From Bradyrhizobium sp. BR13661 (lineage in GTDB: Bacteria; Pseudomonadota; Alphaproteobacteria; Rhizobiales; Xanthobacteraceae): 64,000 bases of DNA. Made by a program: the position numbers and the translations under genes. The stretch lies in NCBI RefSeq assembly GCF_029892425.1, contig NZ_JARXWB010000005.1:186001-250000 (forward strand), given 5' to 3'. The notes under the pieces are model-generated. The model was not told the DNA's origin, did not search any database, and was given only the letters and a program-made list of their open reading frames with translations. Below, in pieces: positions 23,318-39,702 of the stretch; the stretch's first letter is position 1; each line of letters begins with the position of its first letter.

Positions 23318-25372
23318 CTAGTCGTCGTCTTCGTTCTCGACCTTGTCGAAGAAGGAATAGCGCAAGGAGTCGGCGTCGGCATACCACTGGCCCGGGCCCT
23401 TGTTGGCGGCGAGCGTCACGGTCCAGAGCGCGTCGGCGCAGTCCTTGCGGTGCATCGACAGATCGAAGCCGTTGCCGAAGAACAGCTCGGACCATTCCCA
23501 CCAGGTGCCGAGCTTCTTGACGCCGCGCAACAGGTCATAGCGATCGATCACGACCGACGCCATGTCCGAGGTGATCGAGCCGAACACGAGGCCGGTCTTG
23601 ACCACGCGGTTCAGCTCGCGAATCGCACGGACCACCTGCTTCGGGGCAACGTGGCAGAGACTGGTCTCGAACACGTAGTCGAAGCTGCCGTCCTTGAACG
23701 GCATGTCGGTGATCGAGCCGAGCTTGTTGTACTTCTTCAGCGCCTTCGGCGTCTTGGCATGAATCGCGCGGTTGTTCTCGATGCCCCAGGCATCGATGCC
23801 GCGATCGCGCAACGCGCCGACCAGCTCGCCGCTGGCGGAGCCCGCGACCAGCAGCTTGGTGCCCTTCACCTGGTCCCAGACGATGCCAATCAGCTTGGTC
23901 AGATAATCGGGGTCGGTGAAGTGGTGCCATGCCTCGCTGTAGGGACCGAGGCCGCGATAGTTCTCGAAATAGTCGCGATCGATCTTGTTGGAAACCGGCT
24001 TGCCTTCCTGCTCGCGGCGCAGCCGCATCATCTCGGTGAGGATGATGTCGGTCGCGGCATCCGAGGAGTCGAGCAGGCCGTTCAGCGTGGAGTCGAACAA
24101 ATAGTCGCCGACCACGACGATGCCTGGGTGTTCCTTCGGCTCGGGCCGGTGATTGGTCATGACGTCGCGCACCGGCAGTCCGCCCGGTATCGCGTTCACC
24201 GACGACAGCCAGCGGTGGATCTTGCCTTCCATGAAATGCGCACGCGCATCGCCGAGCGAGGCCGGCAGCGATTTCAGCGCGGCATCGATCAGCTCCTGGT
24301 CCGAGAGATTGGCGAAAGCCAGCGCATCGGAGCCGGGAATCAGCCAGTTCAGCACGCCGTGCTTGCCAACGTCGTGACGCGCACCCTCGTTGTAGACGCA
24401 GCAGCCGCCGAAGGCTTCCGACATGAACCAGGCGCCGGAAATCTTGTCGCCCCAGTATGGAGCGTCGAACAGGATCGAGACGCGCAGGTAATGCGCGGGA
24501 CGGTCGAAATAAGCGACATGCTTGACCATGGACTTGCGCAGCTGCTCGCCTTCCCACCCCATCGTGGCAAGCCAGGAGTGCGGCAGGCAGACCAGCACGA
24601 GATCGAAGTCGCGCGTCTCCGGCCCCTTCCCGTTCATCATCTTCAGCTGATAGCGGCCGGTCGGCGCCTTGCCGACGGCGAGCACGCGATGATTGAGCTG
24701 GATGTCGGCGTTGACCTCCGACTGCAGGCATTCGATCAGTTGCTCGTTGCCGTTCTGGATCGAGTAGAGGCCGATATAGCCGTCGACATCCATCAGATAG
24801 TTCTTGAGCGCGTTCAGGCCGTTGGTGTTGTGGCTTTCGGTCGCGATGTCCGAGCGCGCCATCACCTTGAAGAATCGCTTTGCGGTCTCGTCCTCGACCT
24901 CCTCGTCGAGCACCTGCTCGGCGGTCTTGTAGGCCCAGGGGTTCTCGTTGTCGTGCGCGCCGACGCCTTCGTAATATTCGACCGGCGACAGCTCGTCGGC
25001 GCAGCGCTGGCGGAACGCTTCGATCGCGGCCGCGGTCTTGGCGCCGTATTTGCGGCGCATGCCGGCGACGTCGTCGAGCAGCTCGCCGCCGAACTGGACC
25101 TGCTCGGCGTCCATCGGTATAGTCTGCAGGCCGAAATGCTGGATCAGCTCGCGCAGCGGATCGGGACCCGTCATCGAGTAGTCGTAGATCTCCGCGACGC
25201 CGGCCTCGTACATCGCCGGCGCTGAATCGAATTTGCGCGTGACGATCTTGCCGCCGAGCCGATCGGAGGCCTCATAGATCGTGACGCGGCAGAGGTCGCC
25301 GAGCTTACGCTTCAGGTACCAGGCGCTCATCAGCCCGCCGGGGCCGCCGCCTACGATTGCGAGATCAAGCAT
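23318..25372 (-). CDS. amine-oxidase-like flavoprotein fused to a SAM methyltransferase
   Basis: Two enzymes in one 684-residue chain. Residues 1 to about 455 form an FAD-dependent amine oxidase/protoporphyrinogen oxidase-like domain: LAIVGGGPGGLMSAWYL at the start, then YEASDRLGGKI, and the C-terminal FAD motif GIVVVGDYLFDSTLNG. Residues about 500-620 form a class I methyltransferase with SAM motif LLVAGSASGE (507-516) and the post-motif GSFDYVFETS (563-572). Together they suggest oxidation and methylation of one substrate; which one cannot be told. It is encoded 135 bases upstream of the ABC gene on the same strand, so the two are probably co-transcribed. The tail is acidic (VENEDDD), as in the transporter. 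Confidence 0.88.
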   Translation of the reverse strand: MLDLAIVGGGPGGLMSAWYLKRKLGDLCRVTIYEASDRLGGKIVTRKFDSAPAMYEAGVAEIYDYSMTGPDPLRELIQHFGLQTIPMDAEQVQFGGELLDDVAGMRRKYGAKTAAAIEAFRQRCADELSPVEYYEGVGAHDNENPWAYKTAEQVLDEEVEDETAKRFFKVMARSDIATESHNTNGLNALKNYLMDVDGYIGLYSIQNGNEQLIECLQSEVNADIQLNHRVLAVGKAPTGRYQLKMMNGKGPETRDFDLVLVCLPHSWLATMGWEGEQLRKSMVKHVAYFDRPAHYLRVSILFDAPYWGDKISGAWFMSEAFGGCCVYNEGARHDVGKHGVLNWLIPGSDALAFANLSDQELIDAALKSLPASLGDARAHFMEGKIHRWLSSVNAIPGGLPVRDVMTNHRPEPKEHPGIVVVGDYLFDSTLNGLLDSSDAATDIILTEMMRLRREQEGKPVSNKIDRDYFENYRGLGPYSEAWHHFTDPDYLTKLIGIVWDQVKGTKLLVAGSASGELVGALRDRGIDAWGIENNRAIHAKTPKALKKYNKLGSITDMPFKDGSFDYVFETSLCHVAPKQVVRAIRELNRVVKTGLVFGSITSDMASVVIDRYDLLRGVKKLGTWWEWSELFFGNGFDLSMHRKDCADALWTVTLAANKGPGQWYADADSLRYSFFDKVENEDDD

Positions 25373-25506
25373 GTGAGTTCCGTGGTCTCCGGCCCTGCCC
25401 CCGTCACGGGACCACCGGTCTAAACTCCCCTAGCAGAAGCGCTTTTCTGACTGAAGGGAAGATGAACAAAGGTTGGTTCTGCACCGCAGCAAGCAAAGAA
25501 AGCAGC

Positions 25507-25533
25507 AAAAAGGCCGGCTTGCGCCGGCCTTTT
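25507..25533 (-). terminator. terminator of the rpoBC operon
   Basis: Stem GGCCGGC (25512-25518) with GCCGGCC (25523-25529) and a 4-base loop, flanked by AAAAA on the left and TTTT on the right, so it reads as an intrinsic terminator on both strands. It lies 31 bases after the rpoC stop codon, the expected place for the end of the rplJL-rpoBC transcript. Confidence 0.8.
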
Positions 25534-25564
25534 CATTGTCCTCGGTATTCCTACGGATGATCTA

Positions 25565-29761
<4,197 letters not shown>

Positions 29762-29854
29762 CGTCTTCTCCTCGCGTACCGGTCGCCTCCGGCCGCAAAT
29801 TCGAAAATCACTTAAGCGGGGCGCCCTGCCCTCAAGGCATCGGGAGGGGCGCCA

Positions 29855-29879
29855 ATGCCCGGCCGCGAAGGCCGGGCAT
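29855..29879. repeat. perfect hairpin between rpoB and rpoC
   Basis: ATGCCCGGCC (29855-29864) and GGCCGGGCAT (29870-29879) form a perfect 10-base-pair stem with a 5-base loop directly after rpoB. No T-run follows on the minus strand. The related hairpin ATGGCCGGG/CCCGGCCAT at 34444-34466 suggests a dispersed palindrome or an mRNA-processing site in this operon. Confidence 0.6.
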
Positions 29880-29890
29880 GAAAGGTCGCG

Positions 29891-34015
<4,125 letters not shown>

Positions 34016-34337
34016 CGTGGCCTCTCATTTTCGTCGCCCGCTCTGGGCGAACCGTCCGGGACGCGGCTGCCGCCGCTCCCCGGGTTGAATTTTTCGAACC
34101 CGCTTTGGGGGCCGGAGACTCAGTTTCAGGCGGGAATGTCCTGAATCTGTTCTTCAGACCTTCAAAACGCAAAACGACGCGCGGGGCGCATAGGCACGCC
34201 CGCCCGTCACAACGATCGTCTTCACGGACTGCAAAAGCCCGAAATAGCCTGCTCTCCCAACGGCTTACAGGGAAATCTGGCATCCCCGCCCACCGCGCTT
34301 TCGTGCTGCCGACCCGATATGGGGCGACAATAGTTCA

Positions 34338-34362
34338 GATTCGAGGGTTAAACCCTCAAATC
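34338..34362. promoter_or_regulatory. 25-base palindrome in the rpoB leader
   Basis: GATTCGAGGGTT (34338-34349) and AACCCTCAAATC (34351-34362) around a single central base, with one mismatch. It could be a protein operator or a small RNA hairpin. It lies about 320 bases ahead of rpoB. No T-run follows, so it is not a terminator. Confidence 0.4.
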
Positions 34363-34443
34363 CCCACACTTTTTCGTGTTTAGCCTGCGTCGGGACGATC
34401 CGTCGCACGCCTTTTGCATCTGGCCTCGGTCTTTCCGATCGTC

Positions 34444-34514
34444 ATGGCCGGGCTTCACCCGGCCATCCACGATCTTGGGACGAGATCCCGGGCCTCGCTT
34501 CGCGAGCCCGGGAT
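34444..34514. repeat. paired GC-rich hairpins downstream of rplL
   Basis: First stem ATGGCCGGG/CCCGGCCAT (34444-34452 and 34458-34466, 5-base loop). Second stem ATCCCGGGC+TCGC with GCGA+GCCCGGGAT (34485-34514), interrupted by one bulged C at 34494. They lie 20-90 bases after the rplL stop and probably set how much transcription continues into rpoBC, or stabilise the abundant rplL end. Confidence 0.55.
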
Positions 34515-34533
34515 TTCGCTGAAGTAACTTGCG

Positions 34534-34911
34534 TTACTTCAGCTCGACCTTGGCGCCAGCCTTCTCGAGCTGGACCTTGATCTTCTCGGCTTCGTCCTTG
34601 TTCACGCCTTCCTTGACAGGCTTCGGCGCGCCCTCGACGAGGTCCTTTGCTTCCTTCAGGCCGAGACCGGTGATGGCGCGGACTTCCTTGATGACCTCGA
34701 TCTTCTTCTCGCCAGCCGAGGCGAGGACGACCGTGAACTCGGTCTTCTCTTCCACCGGAGCGGCAGCAGCGCCACCACCAGCCGGGCCGGCCACGGCGAC
34801 AGCCGCGGCAGCCGAAACGCCCCACTTCTCTTCGAGGAGCTTCGCGAGTTCGGCAGCCTCGAGCACGGTGAGGCTCGAGAGGTCGTCAACGATCTTCTGC
34901 AAGTCAGCCAT
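34534..34911 (-). CDS. rplL: 50S ribosomal protein L7/L12
   Basis: Stalk protein present in several copies that recruits and activates translational GTPases. It has 125 residues: N-terminal dimerisation part ([19 protein letters not shown]), an Ala/Gly/Pro hinge at about 36-55, and the C-terminal factor-binding domain with [20 protein letters not shown]. It follows rplJ by 54 bases. Confidence 0.99.
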   Translation of the reverse strand: MADLQKIVDDLSSLTVLEAAELAKLLEEKWGVSAAAAVAVAGPAGGGAAAAPVEEKTEFTVVLASAGEKKIEVIKEVRAITGLGLKEAKDLVEGAPKPVKEGVNKDEAEKIKVQLEKAGAKVELK

Positions 34912-34965
34912 TGTTCAGTTTCCTTGAGTGTAAGTCTGGTTCGGGTTTGAGTTTTGCGAAGGGCG

Positions 34966-35484
34966 TCAGGCCGCTTCGCCCTTTGAGGCATGAGCCTGGA
35001 TGACGCGCGCGAGTTTGCCCGCGGGCGCGTTGGCGAGCTGAGCGAGCTTGGTCGCCGGGGCCACAAGCAGGCCGACGATCTTGCCGCGCAGTTCGTCAAG
35101 CGACGGCAGCGAGGCAAGCGCCTTCACGCCGTCGACATTCAGGACGGTCTTCCCCATCGAGCCGCCGATGATGACGAACTTTTCGTTCGCCTTGGCGAAT
35201 TCGATGGCGACCTTTGGCGCCGCTACCGGATCGTTCGAAGTGGCGATCACGGTCGGTCCCTTCAGCATGGGGCCGATGGCAACGACGTCAGTGCCTTCAA
35301 GAGCAATTTTGGCGAGACGGTTCTTCGAGACCTTAACCGAGGCGCCAGCCTGCTTCATCTGCGTGCGCAGCTTCTGCATCTGGGCAACGGTGAGGCCGGA
35401 ATATTGGGCAACGACCGCGACGCTCGTGGTCTTGAAGACCCCATTGAGCTGTTCGACCGCTTCCTTTTTTGCCGCTCGTTCCAC
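34966..35484 (-). CDS. rplJ: 50S ribosomal protein L10
   Basis: Anchors the L7/L12 dimers to the ribosome and in other bacteria represses its own operon by binding the leader mRNA. I chose the GTG at 35484 ([15 protein letters not shown], read as Met; 172 residues) because GGAAAGAG precedes it by 7 bases. An ATG nine codons upstream lacks a ribosome site, and the family usually starts at this position. Diagnostic: [16 protein letters not shown] and [12 protein letters not shown]. The helical C-terminal part that binds L12 is present. Confidence 0.95.
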   Translation of the reverse strand: MERAAKKEAVEQLNGVFKTTSVAVVAQYSGLTVAQMQKLRTQMKQAGASVKVSKNRLAKIALEGTDVVAIGPMLKGPTVIATSNDPVAAPKVAIEFAKANEKFVIIGGSMGKTVLNVDGVKALASLPSLDELRGKIVGLLVAPATKLAQLANAPAGKLARVIQAHASKGEAA

Positions 35485-36066
35485 AGCAAGCTCTTTCCGG
35501 TTGGCGGTCATCGCAAAAGCGGGACCGCCGGGTTGCACCCATCGTCCCACCCAAAACCTGAACCTCGGGGCCAAAACCCTTCGGACACGCGCCCGGGCGA
35601 GACGACAATTCAAAGCCTGCCCTCCGGGAGCCCGTTAAGAGCCCACGGCGTGTCGAGGTCCGAACCAAACTCCTTCCGCGACCACCCTCAAGTGGAAAGC
35701 GAAGTGAAATCCGGTCTTCACCCGTCTATGCAGGCCATGCGATTAAGCCGTTGGGAAATCGGAATTTCCCGCGGGCGCCTGCAGTCTTGGACAGGACAAG
35801 GCCAGCCGGCGAACCGCCTGACCTCTGCCCGCATCCTACCGGCCGATGGATTTTCCTTCCTTTTCGGGCAAATCCTTGCGGACGTCCTGAAAAGGAATGA
35901 TCTCCTGCGTGTCGGGTTTTCGGAATGCGTGCACGAACGCGCCAGCCAAGGCCGGCACGTCCGGAAGCGGTTCTTTAACCGCTCTCTGCCTGCTTGCCAA
36001 GAGCAAAATTCACACCAGTTCCAATCCGTTGCCATCAGGGCTTGAGGCGGCCTGACAAGGGCCGAT
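35485..36066. other. 582-base rplJ leader, no gene
   Basis: No supported coding region. A candidate promoter lies at 35972-36000, leaving a leader of about 480 bases ahead of rplJ, long enough for an L10-binding leader structure such as those known from other bacteria. I did not fold it, so a specific regulatory structure is not claimed. Confidence 0.5.
35972..36000 (-). promoter_or_regulatory. candidate promoter for rplJ-rplL-rpoB-rpoC
   Basis: Minus strand: TTGGCA (35995-36000), a 17-base spacer, TAAAGA (35972-35977). It lies downstream of the hydroxyacid dehydrogenase gene and points to rplJ. The hexamers are fair and the spacing ideal. It would give the beta operon its own start independent of rplKA. 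Confidence 0.4.
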
Positions 36067-37020
36067 TCAGGCCGATTTGACCCCATAAGGAAGCGGTTTG
36101 CCCTCGAAAAATGCGCTGAGATTGGCCAGCACGCAATCTTGCATGGCCACGTGTGATTCGAGGGTGTGGCCGCCGATATGGGGGGCGAACACCACATTCG
36201 GCAGCGCGGTCAGCCCATCGGGGGCGTGCGGTTCCTTCTCGAAGACATCGAGGCCGGCGCCGGCGATGGTCTTGTCGGTCAAGGCCGCAACCAGGGCCCT
36301 CTGGTCGATGACCGAGCCGCGGGAGATGTTGACGACATAGCCATCCTCGCCGAGCCGCTTAAGGATGCCAGCGTTGACGACATGCTGGGTCTCGGCCCCC
36401 GCCCGGACCGCGATCATCAGCACGCTGCACCAGTCGGCCAGCGCTTCCAGCGACGGGAAATACTGATAGGGCAGATCGTATTTGCTGCGGCTGAAATAGC
36501 CGACCTCGCTCTCGAAGGCGGTGCAGCGGGCGGCGATCTTGCGGCCGATCTCGCCCATGCCATAGACGCCGATGCGGCGACCGGGCATGCCGGCCTGCGG
36601 GCGCATCATCGGCGACTGTTTGGACGCGGCCCAATCGCCGCTGCGGACATATTGGTCCGCGACCAGGATCCGCCGCGTCGTCGCCAGCATCAGCGTCATC
36701 GCGATGTCGGCGACCGAGGCGGCATTGGCGCCGGGGCTGTGGCCGACCGCAATGTTCCGCGCGGCCGCGGCCTTCAGGTCGACGCCGTCATAGCCGGTGC
36801 CGTAGCAGACGATCGCGCCGAGTTTTGGGAACAGGTCCATCGCCTCCGCGCCAAGCGGCGAGCCGCCGGCCGTCAGCATCGCGCGAATGCCGCCGAGTTC
36901 TTCCGCCGAAAACACTTCGCGCGCGGGCTTGCCACCGGTGTCGAGCAACTCGAACCGCTCGGCGAAGCGCGCCATCATCGTCTTGGGAAAGCGCGAATAG
37001 ATCAGGACCTTGTCAGCCAT
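36067..37020 (-). CDS. D-2-hydroxyacid dehydrogenase (glyoxylate/hydroxypyruvate reductase type)
   Basis: NAD(P)-dependent reduction of a 2-keto acid such as glyoxylate or hydroxypyruvate; the exact substrate is not evident. The ATG at 37020 (MADKVLIYSRFPK) gives 317 residues. The cofactor motif GMGEIG is at 154-159. The catalytic triad is Arg234 (ISRGS), Glu263 and His281 (PHIGGH). The gene sits, unusually, between rplA and rplJ, which are adjacent in most bacteria. A strong hairpin follows rplA and a promoter-like site follows this gene, so it may be transcribed at low level by read-through. Confidence 0.93.
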   Translation of the reverse strand: MADKVLIYSRFPKTMMARFAERFELLDTGGKPAREVFSAEELGGIRAMLTAGGSPLGAEAMDLFPKLGAIVCYGTGYDGVDLKAAAARNIAVGHSPGANAASVADIAMTLMLATTRRILVADQYVRSGDWAASKQSPMMRPQAGMPGRRIGVYGMGEIGRKIAARCTAFESEVGYFSRSKYDLPYQYFPSLEALADWCSVLMIAVRAGAETQHVVNAGILKRLGEDGYVVNISRGSVIDQRALVAALTDKTIAGAGLDVFEKEPHAPDGLTALPNVVFAPHIGGHTLESHVAMQDCVLANLSAFFEGKPLPYGVKSA

Positions 37021-37055
37021 TGTTCTTGTTTCCGGTGAATGACGCCCACAAACGA

Positions 37056-37091
37056 CGAGGGGCGGAATCGGTTGCCCAATTCCGCCCCTCG
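37056..37091 (-). terminator. hairpin terminator candidate after rplA
   Basis: Perfect 13-base-pair stem CGAGGGGCGGAAT (37056-37068) with ATTCCGCCCCTCG (37079-37091) and a 10-base loop, starting 36 bases after the rplA stop. On the minus strand it is followed only by TCGTTTG, a weak T-run, so termination may be incomplete. Confidence 0.6.
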
Positions 37092-37126
37092 CCTCATGCA
37101 ATTTCCAGACTTAGCCGAGGCAAGCC

Positions 37127-37819
37127 TTAGCCCAGGATCGTACCCGGCTCGACCTTCACGCCCGGGCCCATCGTCGAGGACACCGCAACGCGCTGGATGT
37201 AGGTGCCCTTGGAGCCGGCCGGCTTCGCCTTCGCAACAGCGTCCGCGAGAGCCTTGATGTTCTCGACCAGCTTCTCCTCGGAGAACGAGGCCTTGCCGAC
37301 GCCGGCCTGCAGGATGCCGGCCTTCTCGACGCGGAACTCGACCGAGCCGCCCTTGGCACCCTTCACCGCACCGGTGACGTCCATGGTCACGGTGCCGATC
37401 TTCGGGTTCGGCATCAGGCCGCGCGGGCCGAGCACCTTACCGAGACGGCCGACCAGCGGCATCATGTCGGGGGTCGCAATACAACGATCGAAATCGATCG
37501 TGCCTTCCTGCACCTTCTGGACCAGGTCCTCGGCGCCGACGACGTCGGCACCTGCGGCCTTGGCCTCGTCAGCCTTGGCGCCACGGGCGAACACGCCGAC
37601 GCGGAGCGTACGGCCGGTGCCGTTCGGCAGGGTCACGACGCCGCGGACCATCTGGTCGGCGTGACGCGGATCGACGCCGAGATTGATCGCGACCTCGATG
37701 GTCTCGTCGAACTTCGCCTTGGCGCGTTCCTTGACCATCTTGATGGCGTCCGCGAGCGGGTAAAGCTTTTCGCGGTCAACACCTTCGCGGGCTTTGTTCA
37801 AACGCTTTCCGATTGCCAT
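37127..37819 (-). CDS. rplA: 50S ribosomal protein L1
   Basis: L1-stalk protein that guides deacylated tRNA out of the E site; in E. coli it represses the rplKA message. The 230-residue product has [20 protein letters not shown] and the signature [15 protein letters not shown]. It lies 6 bases after rplK, the normal pairing, and is followed by a strong hairpin. Confidence 0.99.
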   Translation of the reverse strand: MAIGKRLNKAREGVDREKLYPLADAIKMVKERAKAKFDETIEVAINLGVDPRHADQMVRGVVTLPNGTGRTLRVGVFARGAKADEAKAAGADVVGAEDLVQKVQEGTIDFDRCIATPDMMPLVGRLGKVLGPRGLMPNPKIGTVTMDVTGAVKGAKGGSVEFRVEKAGILQAGVGKASFSEEKLVENIKALADAVAKAKPAGSKGTYIQRVAVSSTMGPGVKVEPGTILG

Positions 37820-37825
37820 AGCCGC

Positions 37826-38254
37826 TTACCCCGCCACTTCCAGACCCATCGAACGGGCAGAGCCCTCGACCATCTTCATGGCCGATTCGATGGTGTCGCA
37901 ATTGAGATCCTTCATCTTCTTCTCGGCGATCTCGCGCACCTGCGCCTTGGTCACCTTGCCGGCCTTGTCACGGCCCGGCGCCTTCGAGCCGGACTGGATC
38001 TTGGCAGCCTGCTTGAGGAAGAAGGACATCGGAGGGGTCTTCATCTCGAACGTGAACGAACGATCGGCGTAGATCGTGATCACGACGGGAATCGGGGTGT
38101 TCTTCTCTTCCTTCTGGGTCTGGGCGTTGAACGCCTTGCAGAACTCCATGATGTTGAGACCGCGCTGACCAAGCGCGGGACCGATCGGGGGCGAAGGATT
38201 CGCCGCACCGGCCGGGACCTGAAGCTTCAGGTATCCGGTCACTTTCTTTGCCAT
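37826..38254 (-). CDS. rplK: 50S ribosomal protein L11
   Basis: Base of the GTPase-associated centre, also needed for RelA activation; target region of thiostrepton-type antibiotics. The 142-residue product has the N-terminal proline-rich helix ([20 protein letters not shown]) and the 23S-binding C-terminal domain ending [11 protein letters not shown]. Confidence 0.99.
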   Translation of the reverse strand: MAKKVTGYLKLQVPAGAANPSPPIGPALGQRGLNIMEFCKAFNAQTQKEEKNTPIPVVITIYADRSFTFEMKTPPMSFFLKQAAKIQSGSKAPGRDKAGKVTKAQVREIAEKKMKDLNCDTIESAMKMVEGSARSMGLEVAG

Positions 38255-38354
38255 GTATCACTCCTGTTGTGCCGGCAAATGCCGGCGGTTTCAGGTTCGT
38301 GGTCTGGGTCGGATGCGGCTGGCAACCGCCCTCTCCCTCCCACGGCCTCTTGTC

Positions 38355-38376
38355 GCGTGAGGCCGAAGCCTCACGC
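38355..38376 (-). repeat. UUCG-capped hairpin between nusG and rplK
   Basis: Minus-strand RNA: GCGTGAGGC-TTCG-GCCTCACGC (38355-38363 and 38368-38376), a perfect 9-base-pair stem closed by the extra-stable UUCG tetraloop, 9 bases after the nusG stop. No T-run follows, so it is more likely a pause, processing or stability element than a terminator. A second small stem GCCGGC/GCCGGC lies nearer rplK. Confidence 0.6.
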
Positions 38377-38385
38377 CTTACCCGA

Positions 38386-38943
38386 TCAGACCTTCTCGAC
38401 CTGACCGAATTCCAGTTCGACCGGCGTTGCGCGGCCGAAGATCGACACGGCGACCTTCACGCGCGAGCGCGCCTCGTCGATTTCCTCGACCACGCCCGAG
38501 AACGAAGCGAACGGGCCATCGGCCACGCGCACGTTCTCGCCGATCTCGAACGACACCGACGCCTTCGGCCGTTCCACGCCCTCCTGCACCTGGTGCAGAA
38601 TGCGCATCGCCTCGGCTTCCGAGATCGGCATCGGCTTGTTCTCGGCGCCGAGGAAGCCCGTCACCTTCGGCGTGTTCTTGATCAGGTGAAACGCCTCGTC
38701 GGTCAGCTTCATCTTCACCAGCACGTAGCCCGGGAAGAACTTGCGCTCGGCGTCGATCTTGCGGCCGCGGCGCACTTCCGTGACCTTCTCGGTCGGAACC
38801 AGCACCAGCTCGAACAGCTCCTCGAGACCGCGCTGCTTGGCCTGCTCGCGGATCGATTCGGCGACCTTCTTCTCGAAGTTCGAATAGGCGTGGACGATAT
38901 ACCAGCGCTTGTCGGACGATTGGGTTGCGGCGGCTGTTGCCAT
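38386..38943 (-). CDS. nusG: transcription elongation/antitermination factor NusG
   Basis: Binds the polymerase clamp, suppresses pausing and links to Rho or to S10 on the ribosome. It has 185 residues: an NGN domain from about residue 12 (KRWYIVHAYSNFEKKVAES) with PGYVLVKMKLTDE, and a KOW domain near 130-150 (VRVADGPFASFSGVVEEID). Its ATG overlaps the secE stop as TGATG, suggesting coupled translation. Confidence 0.99.
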   Translation of the reverse strand: MATAAATQSSDKRWYIVHAYSNFEKKVAESIREQAKQRGLEELFELVLVPTEKVTEVRRGRKIDAERKFFPGYVLVKMKLTDEAFHLIKNTPKVTGFLGAENKPMPISEAEAMRILHQVQEGVERPKASVSFEIGENVRVADGPFASFSGVVEEIDEARSRVKVAVSIFGRATPVELEFGQVEKV

Positions 38944-39149
38944 CAGTGAATGCCCAAAAGGAAGGTGATGAGGTAACGGATGATCTGGTCGGCGGCGAAG
39001 AAGAAGATCGAGGCCACGGCGACCATCACGAACACCATGATGGTGGTGATCGTGGTCTCACGACGGGTCGGCCAGGTGACCTTGGCTGTCTCCGAGCGCA
39101 CTTCCTGCAAGAACTTGAACGGGCTGACTGCCATCGTTTGAGACGCCAT
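38943..39149 (-). CDS. secE: preprotein translocase subunit SecE
   Basis: Clamps around SecY in the translocon. This is the short, single-span form: an amphipathic region with SPFKFLQEVRSETAKVTWP, then one membrane helix (TIMVFVMVAVASIFFFAAD). I take the ATG at 39149 (MASQTMAVSPF, 68 residues). The ATG at 39134 (63 residues) is an alternative, and neither has a clear ribosome site. It is coupled to nusG. Confidence 0.95.
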   Translation of the reverse strand: MASQTMAVSPFKFLQEVRSETAKVTWPTRRETTITTIMVFVMVAVASIFFFAADQIIRYLITFLLGIH

Positions 39150-39463
39150 TAAGGATTTCAGGGATCCGAACAGCCTGATGTGGCCCAGCCCTCTGTCTCG
39201 AAGGATGAGCCGGAAAACCGGGCTCTGATGTTCGGGGGATTTCAAAGCCGCGCCGGATATCCGCATCTCAACGGGCCGGCTGCGAGTGCGGGGTATCTAC
39301 TGCGGATGGGGCCAAAGGTCAAGGTGCGGCCGGACCGGAATGCATCCGGGCCCGGCTCGCGGAGGCGATGCGGATCAAGGGCTTACCCAATCCCCATGAC
39401 CCAGCGCCCGAGCTATTCAGCCCGTCATCGTCCTGCCTGTCGATCCTGAATGTCGGGATTAGC
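39150..39463. other. 314-base spacer between tRNA-Trp and secE
   Basis: No coding region is evident. Its one clear feature is a promoter-like sequence at 39294-39322 directed at secE. Confidence 0.5.
39294..39322 (-). promoter_or_regulatory. candidate promoter for secE-nusG-rplK-rplA
   Basis: Minus strand: TTGACC (39317-39322), preceded by C so that it also reads CTTGAC, then a 17-base spacer and TAGATA (39294-39299). The start site would fall near 39287, about 140 bases ahead of secE. Spacing and hexamers are good for a housekeeping promoter. Confidence 0.5.
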
Positions 39464-39539
39464 TGGCAGGAGTGGCAGGGCTCGAACCTGCGACCCCCGG
39501 TTTTGGAGACCGGTGCTCTACCAATTGAGCTACACTCCT
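39464..39539 (-). tRNA. trpT: tRNA-Trp (CCA anticodon)
   Basis: The minus strand folds as a full cloverleaf of 76 bases including the encoded 3' CCA. Acceptor arms are AGGAGTG/CACTCCT with discriminator G. The D arm is AGCTC...GAGC, the anticodon stem is CCGGT/ACCGG with loop CTCCAAA giving anticodon CCA, and the T-loop is GGTTCGAGCCC. It lies upstream of secE as in many proteobacteria. Confidence 0.97.
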
Positions 39540-39702
39540 ACGGACCCTCGCGTCGCCGCCGGATCAGGCGCGCTTTCAAGCACAAGGGACGGCCGGATTG
39601 CAAGGACGGATTGCAAGGGTGAAGCGCGCTGGCTTCGCTTGTTCAAGCGGCGGCTTCTGGGCCAATCTTCGTTTCCGACAATAATGTGCCCCGGGAGTGA
39701 AC

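Larger units (their letters stand above)
34016..34533. other. 518-base rplL-rpoB spacer without a gene
   Basis: No coding stretch looks real. It contains a 25-base palindrome (34338-34362), a perfect hairpin ATGGCCGGG/CCCGGCCAT (34444-34466) and a larger GC stem (34485-34514). A short inverted repeat GAAGTAAC/GTTACTTC (34521-34540) spans the rplL stop codon. In E. coli this gap holds an attenuator and an RNase III site; the hairpins here could do the same work (inference). Confidence 0.5.

Noticed and set aside
25462..25560. Small plus-strand frame starting MNKGWFCTAASK ahead of the rpoC terminator
   Set aside because: It runs straight through the terminator stem and shows no conservation signal or clear ribosome site.
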